Source: Achaetomium macrosporum (taxonomy: Eukaryota > Ascomycota > Sordariomycetes > Sordariales > Chaetomiaceae). From it: a stretch of 64,000 nt of DNA. The translations under genes were made by a program, and so were the position numbers. Under the pieces are notes generated by a model. The model had not been told where the DNA came from, made no database searches, and saw only the letters and a program-made list of their open reading frames with translations. Each line of letters opens with the position of its first letter. Within the stretch, counting starts at the first letter, position 1. Shown piece after piece: positions 56,171-64,000 of the stretch. The stretch lies in the NCBI GenBank assembly GCA_033296875.1, contig MU860047.1, positions 62,001 through 126,000 on the forward strand, given 5' to 3'.

Positions 56171-59100
56171 GTGCGACTCCGCGCAGGCCAAGTCCTCTTG
56201 GCCGGCGCCGCTCTGCTAGGCGCTGTCCACGGCCAGGCCTTTTACGGCTCTGTCGAAGACGAGCTCGACGCCTGCAATGGAGATCACTTTGTCCAGCTCG
56301 GCTGCTTCGGCGGCTTCGCCGCAGCCGCTAGCGAGTATTTCCCTTTCAGTCCTCAGGGGTTCAACGATACGGATCCTTCGCTCACCTTCCCCGGATGGGA
56401 CCCGGGTTCCGTCTTCAACAGCACCGTCACTCCCCTTAACTGTGCCTGGGCCTGCCGCGGGTTTGGATACAAGTTTGCCGCGCTTGCGAGTGCGAAGTGC
56501 ACATGCGGTATCCAGCTGCCCGATGGACTAGCCCCCAATAGCGGTGTTTGCGATATCCCTTGCCCTGGCGATGCGCGCCAGGTCTGCAGTGGCGTCGAGG
56601 ATGCGGGTATGTGCGCCGTCTCAGAGATAGGAACCATCCAGCTGACATTGTTGACTGTTTGCTATCAGTGGTCATCGTTGACCCGACCTATGCGGCCAAC
56701 GACCAGGTGCCCATCAGCACCTCCAACGATACCATTGCCGGGTTCTACCAATATCTGGGCTGCTTCAATACTCCGAACGAGTTTGCCACCCAGGATTTCC
56801 GGGCATCGCAGGAAGTAGCGGATATCGATACCTGCTTTAACCTTTGTGAGGGCATGGGATATCCGCTGGTTCATGCTTCGTCGGGGCCGTGGGTACTACT
56901 GACCGGGAAGGGAAGAAAGAGGGTGAGCTGACGAGACCCATAGTGCTGGAGTTCGCTGCTCCTGCGGGACGACATTCGGGCTCGGAGCATTTCAGGTGCA
57001 CCCAGAGCTTCTCCGATGGCAGGATACTGCAACACGACGTGCAATGCTGCACCCGGGTGAGTACCTTATCATTAACCCCTGAGATGCCCGATCTGTCATC
57101 TGTGGACCCATCCCTGCTGACGGACAACCGAAGCGTCTACGGGAACTGCGATCCGGCCACCCAGCGCTGCTGCGGTGTAAATGAGTTCCACCCGGTCTAC
57201 ATCAACCCGGAGCTGCAGGGCTGGTACACCCCTCTGATCCCAGGCTTCAAGCAATCCATCGACGATGCCGTCTATGAGTGTGCCGTCATCCCGGAGGATC
57301 TGACCGGCCCGCCGACAACGCTGAGCCGTCCAACCTATAACGAGTCCCAAAGCCTTCAGGCTGCGCTGGCGCTGATTTGGCCGCCTACTGTCGAAGCACC
57401 AGGTGCGACGTACCACCTCTGGGGCTGCTCCAACGCTCCGCCGGAGGACATATTTCATACCCATGTGATCTCTCCGGGCGGCGGCCTGATCACGCTGGAT
57501 CTGTGTGCTTTTCAATGCCAGCAGTCGACCTATCGTGATTCCTTCGCCGTGATCAATGGAACGTGAGTTACTACATCTTCCGCTGCTGAACATGCACTCT
57601 TGCTGACCAGATCGCTAGGGACTGCTTCTGCGGGACTGAAGTGGACGCTCGTACCACTGCTGTCGATATGAGTTATTGCAACGTCCCGTGTATCGGTGAC
57701 GAAACCATTGCCTGCGGTGGCGACCCTTCGTTCCTTGTGTACTCTGCGGCTCAGGGAGGCGTATACCCCGAGTTAGCTCCGAGGCTCGCTGATGGGACGC
57801 CGGAATATGAGCGCCGCGAGCCTCAGAGTAAGAATTGCCGAGCAGATCTCGCCAGGCGCCAGGCTAGCGAGACCACCACGACCACCACGACAACTATCGA
57901 GAGCACCACCACCACAGACACGACAACAACGACTGAGACATCAACGACGACAGCAGCCACCGAGACCACAACCACAAGCACCACAACGACGGATGTCTCT
58001 ACAACAAGTACGACAACGACGGATACCACAACCACGACCAGCACGTCGACCGATGTCTCCACAACAAGTACGACAACCACGGAGACCACCAGCACGACAA
58101 CCACCGATATCTCCACCACAAGTTCCACCACGAGCACGACAAGCACTGATGTCTCAACCACAAGTTCAACCACAACAGACATCACAACCACGAGCAGCAC
58201 GACGACCGACATCTCTACCGAAAGCACCACCACCACAACCACAACGAGCAGCACTGAGACGGATATAACGACGACCAGTACTACTGCAACAGATGCGACG
58301 ATGTTGAGCACTACAACCACAAGGACCGGCACCGAGACAACAAGCACAACGACCACAGACATTACGACGACTACTAGCACAACTAGCGCCACCGAGACCG
58401 GCACCACAACAACGAGCACTACGGTAACTGACACAACCACCGAGAGCACGACAACCACGGATATCTCCACCACAAGCACCACCACTACAGGAACGGAGAC
58501 AACTAGCACGACCGCCACAGAGACAACCACAGCCACGGGCACGGAAACAACCAGCACCACAACCACGGACACTTCTACCGAGACTACGACGACCACGGAT
58601 GTTTCCACAACAAGTTCAACGACTACCGACATCACAACAACAAGCCCGACGACGACTGATGTCTCCACCACCAGCACCACGACCACAGGAACCGAGATCA
58701 CAAGCACGACCACCACAGAAACGACCACAACTATGGGGACTGAGACAACCAGCACCACAACCACAGACGTTTCTACAGAGAGTACCACCACAACGGAGAC
58801 GTCGAGCACCACCACCACGGATATCTCCACAACAAGTTCGACGACGACTGATGTGTCCACTACAAGCACCACGACCGCAGGAACCGAGACAACAAGTACG
58901 ACCACTACAGGAACGACCACAACTACGGAGATCACAACAACAAGCTCCACATCGACTGATATCTCCACCACGAGCACTACAACGACCGGGACTGAGACAA
59001 CAACCACGACCACCACGGAAACGACCACAACTACGGGAACCGAAACGAGGAACACACCTACCACGGTTGTCTCGACAGCCAGCAGCACAACTACCACCAC

Positions 59101-59932
59101 CGAGACCACTACAACGAGCACGACCGCCACAGATATCTCCACCACAAGCACCACGACGACGGGAACAGAGACAACCAGCACGACAACCACGGGAACGGAA
59201 ACAACCAGCACAACCGTCACGGGCACCGAGACAACAAGCACAACCACTACAGACATCTTGACCGCCAGCTCCACCACGACCACAATCAGGACCCGGACCC
59301 GCAGAACGCGCACCACCACAACCAGAACCCGGACGACGGACACAACAACCACGTCCACATCCACCTCGACAACGGTGACTACAACCACAGGCACCGAGAC
59401 ACCCAGCACGACCACCACCGACGTCTCCACAACTAGCACCACGAGCACGGCCACAACATCCAGCACCCGGGCCCGCATCACGCGGACAACCGCGACCAGA
59501 ACCCGGACGACGGACACAACGAGCACCTCCACGTCAACCGCAACCGCAACCGCAACCACCACGACAACGACCACAACCATCACAACCACCAGCTCCACCA
59601 CCACAGACGACGAGACCAGCACCCGCACCCTCACCAGCGACTTCTACGTCACCGAGACACGGACGATCACCACCTTCGTCACCGTCACGACCTACCCTCC
59701 GGGCGAGGCGCCCGGTGACTCGCCGTGGACTGGCGGCGGTTGGGACTGGGGCCCGGGTGCCGGCGCTGACTCTGTCGCCGAGGGTGGTGGTGATCTCGCG
59801 AAGCGTAGAACTAGCGGACCTAAGGTCGGTGTTGCGAAGAAACGAACGGGGGCGAAGGTGGTGGTGGAGAAGAGGGTGATTGTTGGAACGGAGGTGGTGA
59901 GGAAGAAGAGGAAGGACACGAAGGAGGAGTAA
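56171..59932 (+). CDS. WSC-domain cell-surface protein with giant Thr/Ser-rich stalk, possibly broken
   Basis: Likely exons are 56171-56606, 56669-56888, 56944-57056, about 57123-57562, and 57619-59932. The N-terminus is a good signal peptide (GQVLLAGAALLGAVHGQAFY), but the codon where ATG is expected is GTG. The first WSC domain (FVQLGCFGGFA, CAWACRGFGYKFAAL, CTCGIQLP, CPGDARQVCSG) is intact. The second (FYQYLGCFNTPNEF, CFNLCEGMGYPLVHASSG, RCSCGTTFGLGAFQ) loses its frame near 57010, and its next intron lacks an AG end. A third WSC-like region follows (YHLWGCSNAPPEDIF, DCFCGTEV, NVPCIGDETIACGG). Then come about 580 residues of Thr/Ser with Glu and Asp, and a basic end. WSC proteins are wall-stress sensors or carbohydrate binders. 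No membrane segment follows the stalk, so a secreted wall protein is likelier. A pseudogene or assembly errors are real alternatives. Confidence 0.6.
57874..59620 (+). repeat. Degenerate ACN-rich coding repeat (Thr/Ser stalk)
   Basis: About 1.75 kb is built of variants of ACCACGACCACAGGAACCGA and ACAGATATCTCCACCACAAG, coding blocks such as TTTTTGTETTSTTTTDISTT. Codon use varies among ACA, ACC and ACG, so the copies have drifted in DNA but not in protein. The reverse strand is also open (a Val-rich frame) purely because of this composition. Confidence 0.85.
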
Positions 59933-60892
59933 TGTGCGGGTGTGAGAGAGATGACCAATGTAATGAAGTTGATACTGAGGGGGGCTGCTGAGGAGAGTAA
60001 AGGAGAGGGAGGCAGGTGTGATTAATGATGGGCGGTAGGGTACTAATCCGGGTGGCACAGAGAGGATGACAAGGAGGAGGGAGCAACTTGGGCAGGATGA
60101 GGTGGTCATGGAGATTGCCTTCTAGGGATTGGATGACCCTGGCGGATGGGGGAGTGTGATGAGGTCGGAGATTTGTTTTCATTTCTGCTGAGCTTCTCAA
60201 GGAGATATGGGGGGAGATATTGGATGGTGCTTCATGGGATCCGCATATTGCTTGGGAAGTTGTTTGCAAGCGGTTATGTTTCTTCTGAGGCTCACGGCAC
60301 GCAACCTAAATTGCTCCATGTTTGGCCTCGACTCTTTATTGTGCTCCGTTTCCTTGATTCTTCAACAATGTAAAATGGTAATCGGGGTGAAAAAGTGAAG
60401 CTGTCGCCATTCGAGGTTATCGCTGTCACGCTGTGCACCGTCCTATCATCTCCTGCGAAGGCGAGATCTTACTTTCATGCCCTTGCGTATTGACAGTCTA
60501 GGCTTTGGATAACCTGCCGATGTACCACGTATCGCATGTTGGTTAGGTAGAGTCACTGTAAGAACTACCTGTAACTCGGGACAGAAAGGTATGTGCATCG
60601 TGCCGATGAAGGGATTGATTCAGGGGTAAACCCTAACCCTCTCCTAGATGCAGTTTCGAGGAGGCCTCGAGGCGATGTCGATGCGGCTTACTGATCGAAA
60701 GCGAACTGCTGTGTAACGCCTAAAATATGTCCGTTGCCTGCTCCTTACCTCATCGATGGCGTCTCATCTTAAATGCAGCATTTTGTTCAGAGTTAATGCG
60801 GCCATTTTCTCCACGTGCCAGTGGGAACCTTGAGGGAGCGGTTTAGGCATCCACGCAGTCCACTCTGCTTCCAGTAACCACGACTGCCAACC
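59933..60892. other. Intergenic before the HET gene, with a telomere-like motif
   Basis: About 1 kb without a supported gene. It holds TAAACCCTAACCCTC at 60627-60641, two CCCTAA-type units, about 250 bp upstream of the HET gene. Confidence 0.55.
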
Positions 60893-63250
60893 ATGGAAGG
60901 CACTCTCTGCAGTTTCTGCGCCGGACTCGGACCGGACATTTGTCGCGCCCTTGAGCGTCTCTCGTCCGTGAACGGCCCGCCCCGGAACAAGAAAGATGAT
61001 ATCTGGCTCAAGTCTCCAATGTCTCCATGGCACAAGACGCTGGCCGCCGTCGATGCCTCGTCATCTTCTTGTGGCCTCTGCAAGATTATTATGAAGGGCT
61101 GGCAATGGGCTCGTGAAGATGGCGTCGAACAAGCGCTCCGGGACGCTATGTTTGACCCTCAAGCACCTCCGCCCTGGCTGAAGGACCCGATCAATCGAAT
61201 TCCGGCGTACCGAGACTCTCCTCGGATAGCTCTGCGAATCCGGAGACTACCGAGGGTAGAGGATGGCAGGAAGAACAAGTATAGTTACTTCCTATCTGTC
61301 CGATGCAGCCCGTATGCTCGGGCGTCTTCCGACGTCCTCGAGCCGGTCACAACTGAACTGCGCATCGCATGGGCGAAGCCTGATCCCGTCATCAACGGGA
61401 ATGAATGTGACGAGAATCATACCTCAGATGCGGTCCACGTCGAGCCGGCCGACATTGGCCTTCATGTGGACCTACTAGTTCATGCGCACCCTCTGTCACC
61501 GCAGAGCCTGAACGTCGCTCGAGGGTGGCTGGAGACATGCGTGAACAGCCACGGATCCGCCTGCAGCCCTCCACTCGCCGCGGAAGGACGGCTGCCTACA
61601 CGCCTGTTGGAGATTGTGCCCGACTCCGGGACCATCTATCTACGAGAAACCCAGGCGCTCCGGCCATTGGAAGATGCTCGTTACGTCGCCCTCAGTCACT
61701 GCTGGGGTCAGGGTGGGACGCCCTTCACAACTACACGCCAGACACTCGCTCTACGGCTGGGGGGCATTCAAGTCAGTGCCTTACCTCAGACATTCCGGGA
61801 TGCGGTAACTCTAGTGGGAAGGCTGGGCCTGCGGTACCTGTGGATCGACAGTCTGTGCATCATCCAGGACGACGCCGACGACTGGGCAAGAGAGGCCGCT
61901 CGGATGGCGGATATTTACCGCAATGCCCATCTCGTCGTCAACGCCGCGAATAGCGATGCAGACAGTAAAGCCTTCCTCTCACCGCGAAATATTCCGGACA
62001 CGGTACGCCTGGCCCCAACTTCCCCGGAAGGGCAGCGACTGTGCCTCCAGCTGCTCCCTCCAGAGGGACGACGTTGGACCGACCCCTCTGGGCCCGATCA
62101 TCTCGGCGGGGAGCCGGTCAGTTCGAGAGCATGGTGCCTCCAGGAGCGCTACCTGCCGGTGCGCGCGCTACAATACGGATCCTACCAAGCCTTCTGGGAG
62201 TGTGAGCGCATGCGAGCCAGCGAGGATGGTGATGCCGTTGCCCAACCTGGCAGCCATCTAAAACGCCTGTGTGACACGGGTGCCATCACAGACTCGGTAT
62301 TTGCTCGCCTTGACCGAAGTCCATCCGGCGAGCGGGTGCAGCGCGTCAACTGGGCGGACTGGTACAGGATGGTGGAGGATTACACGGCACGGAGCATTAC
62401 GAAGCACACGGATCGGCTGCCCGCTTTGTCAGGTCTTGCGCAAGCCGTCACTCGGGAGACATCGGCCGAGTACTTCGCCGGCTTGTGGGAATCGGGTCTG
62501 ATAGAGGGGCTCCTCTGGTGCAGAGCTCAGCCCAAACAAGTCCTCACCGCAACGCCCAATTATGTAGCTCCGTCCTGGTCGTGGGCGTCAGTTGTTGGAC
62601 CGGTCCAGTTCCCCATTTATACATGGTACACCAAACGAGCATACTGGAAGCGAGACATGTCCGACTTTGAACACCTGGCCGACTATCTGGGGTACTCCAC
62701 AGTAAACAAAGACCTCGGTCCTCGAGGTGAGGTAGAGGCAGGCTATCTGTCACTAAAAGCGCCTATGCTGCCCGTGGCGTCGATCCGGGGGCGGCAGGAC
62801 CAGGATCCTGTCTTACACTCCCTATTTGGACAGGCACCGAGCCGCTCCGAGGTGGCTGACATCGTGGTCAAGATGAAGACGCTTGGCTCCCGGAGTATCT
62901 GGGTCGAAGGCGGCTTGGACAACCCGGCCATCACCATTGGCACGACCAAATTGTCCGTCGTTTTCCTCACCCGGCTACCGCATGTCCTTGAAGAGGGCTT
63001 CATCGAGCACCGCTTTGGGCTCATCCTCCAGCGGCTGGACGGCACTGAGCACTACAAGCGGGTTGGCTTCATCGACGGCGTCGTGCTGACCAAGTCATTC
63101 CTGAACGAAATTAGGGGACGTGGCGAGTTCTCCATTGTCGGATTCGCCCGCCCATTCGAGGAAGGTGACATCGATAAGGAGGACCTGCGGCCTAACGACC
63201 TCGCAGACGACCCGTTCAAGATTCCTGCTGTAGAGTTGAAAATATGTTGA
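60893..63250 (+). CDS. HET (heterokaryon incompatibility) domain protein
   Basis: This is a single frame of 785 residues from an ATG at 60893 (context CCAACCATGG). The N-terminus carries CSFC and, near residue 60, CGLCKIIMKGW, a cysteine pattern common in front of HET domains. The HET domain starts at about residue 263 (YVALSHCWGQGG). It continues with LPQTFRDAVTLVGRLGLRYL, WIDSLCIIQDDADDWAREAA, MADIYRNAHLVVNAA, and SRAWCLQERYLPVRALQYG. The C-terminal third (VAPSWSWASVVGPV) is typical of family members. HET proteins trigger programmed cell death when unlike strains fuse, but most copies have no proven partner. Neither a NACHT nor a repeat domain is present. Confidence in the family is high; an incompatibility role is not shown. 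Confidence 0.93.
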   Translation: MEGTLCSFCAGLGPDICRALERLSSVNGPPRNKKDDIWLKSPMSPWHKTLAAVDASSSSCGLCKIIMKGWQWAREDGVEQALRDAMFDPQAPPPWLKDPINRIPAYRDSPRIALRIRRLPRVEDGRKNKYSYFLSVRCSPYARASSDVLEPVTTELRIAWAKPDPVINGNECDENHTSDAVHVEPADIGLHVDLLVHAHPLSPQSLNVARGWLETCVNSHGSACSPPLAAEGRLPTRLLEIVPDSGTIYLRETQALRPLEDARYVALSHCWGQGGTPFTTTRQTLALRLGGIQVSALPQTFRDAVTLVGRLGLRYLWIDSLCIIQDDADDWAREAARMADIYRNAHLVVNAANSDADSKAFLSPRNIPDTVRLAPTSPEGQRLCLQLLPPEGRRWTDPSGPDHLGGEPVSSRAWCLQERYLPVRALQYGSYQAFWECERMRASEDGDAVAQPGSHLKRLCDTGAITDSVFARLDRSPSGERVQRVNWADWYRMVEDYTARSITKHTDRLPALSGLAQAVTRETSAEYFAGLWESGLIEGLLWCRAQPKQVLTATPNYVAPSWSWASVVGPVQFPIYTWYTKRAYWKRDMSDFEHLADYLGYSTVNKDLGPRGEVEAGYLSLKAPMLPVASIRGRQDQDPVLHSLFGQAPSRSEVADIVVKMKTLGSRSIWVEGGLDNPAITIGTTKLSVVFLTRLPHVLEEGFIEHRFGLILQRLDGTEHYKRVGFIDGVVLTKSFLNEIRGRGEFSIVGFARPFEEGDIDKEDLRPNDLADDPFKIPAVELKIC

Positions 63251-64000
63251 TGCACAAAGAACAGCCACTTAAGTATTACTTTGTCACATTGCCACGCTCC
63301 CACATGTATCCCAAAAAGAGACCAAAACCCCACACCAACACCATATCCCATGCGAAATTACATACAATTGCCATATAGAAAGTGAATCTACAAGCCGTTC
63401 ACGCATGCAACGCGCAATGATGGCCCCGCCTGCTCTCGATCATAGTAGTGTAGTGGTTTAGACCAAATCTGTAAACGGACCCCAAGAGCCGAACGCCTTT
63501 CCACCCATCCGCTCCTGTTCCTATTCATGATCATGTTCTGTTGTTTGACGAATGACGCTTGAAAAGGTAGATGCTGATGATGCTGTACTGTCCATTCCCA
63601 GCCCCCGTGCGGACAAACCAAACCAACTTCATGGCATGACATATGTAGTATAAGGTAAGAAAAATCTTGGAACCTGAACCTGAACGACTGGATGGTATCA
63701 TGATGCATGATGGACCCTTGCAAGAACAAAATGCAGAACACAACAGAGAAAAACCAAATATCACCCCCCTAGTGCTGTCAGAGGACATGAAATAGACGAA
63801 AAAGAAACCCGTGGGGTATCCATCCCGTATCCCTCTCTCCCTCTCCCGCCTGCTCCCAGACCGATTGCCGAATGCTGACAAATAGGTACTAAGAATGATA
63901 AACAATGGTAAGAGACGGAAAACAACAACGCTCACTCCTACACCACCCATCACCCCCTTGTCCCAATCGTTGAGAGTGGAGAAGATCTTCACTTCACCCG
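63251..64000. other. Terminal stretch without a supported gene
   Basis: The last 750 bp show no convincing gene. AT-richer sequence and frames that open only from non-ATG codons on the minus strand suggest the untranslated end of a gene lying beyond the window. Confidence 0.5.

Noticed and set aside
57060..57122. Treating 56889-57566 as one continuous exon
   Set aside because: The unspliced frame reads through without WSC cysteines in register and skips a strong GTGGGT..CATAG intron at 56889-56943 that restores RCSCGTTFG.
57823..59634. 603-codon Val-rich open frame on the minus strand
   Set aside because: It is the reverse complement of the ACN-rich Thr repeat of the WSC gene; GTN codons on the other strand are a composition artefact.
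1..64000. tRNA, 5S rRNA, CRISPR arrays or bacterial-type operons
   Set aside because: No tRNA B-box in a foldable context, no 5S-like block and no regularly spaced direct repeats with spacers were seen by eye. The introns and gene types are eukaryotic, so CRISPR and operons are not expected.

Overview
The window is nuclear DNA from a filamentous ascomycete, most likely a Sordariomycete of the Sordariales/Chaetomiaceae type. The evidence is GC-rich coding DNA, many short GT..AG introns of about 50-90 nt with CTAAC/CTGAC-like branch sites, long intergenic spaces, and a gene set typical of the group: a second PKA catalytic subunit, a CK-1a type casein kinase, Pal1, an NT-C2 protein, WSC and HET proteins. 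Gene models below are splice models read by eye. Several open frames on paper begin at GTG or TTG rather than ATG, so starts were re-chosen at in-frame ATGs.

Layout, left to right. 1-9.9 kb: 3' end of a Rom2-type Rho GEF (+), an Lsb1/Pin3-like SH3 protein (-), a decayed minisatellite, and an RBR-type (RING-IBR-RING) E3 ligase (-). 9.9-20 kb: POP1 of RNase P/MRP (-), divergent to an NT-C2 protein (+); then a RING-like gene (+) lacking its first zinc ligands, followed by a patch of broken, shuffled Nam8/Csx1-like RRM fragments (17.5-19.8 kb). 20-31.6 kb: SSZ1 (-) head-to-head with the exosome subunit RRP40 (+); a one-pass membrane protein ending in three C2H2 fingers (-); a fasciclin protein (+); and a Rad51/RecA-like protein with a degenerate P-loop (-). 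32.8-44.7 kb: PAL1 (-), a 4.5 kb gene-poor stretch, an SDR oxidoreductase (+), a 205-bp MITE-like element with 52-bp inverted termini, and casein kinase CK-1a (+). 46-55.3 kb: a tail-anchored Inp54-like inositol 5-phosphatase (+), PKA catalytic subunit 2 (-), and a Gyp2-like GRAM-TBC-EF-hand Rab GAP (+). 56-64 kb: a WSC-domain protein with a very long Thr-rich stalk and apparent lesions (+), and a HET-domain protein (+).

The conserved genes cover RNA processing (POP1, RRP40), co-translational folding (SSZ1), polarity and wall integrity (Rom2, PAL1, NT-C2, WSC), phosphoinositide and Rab traffic (Inp54-like, Gyp2-like) and signalling kinases (CK-1a, PKA-C2). No operon-like logic is expected. 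Two pairs are divergent and probably share promoters: SSZ1/RRP40 and PKA-C2/Gyp2. The least ordinary items are the RRM fragment patch, the membrane-tethered zinc-finger protein, the MITE-like element, and the frame-scrambled WSC domain.
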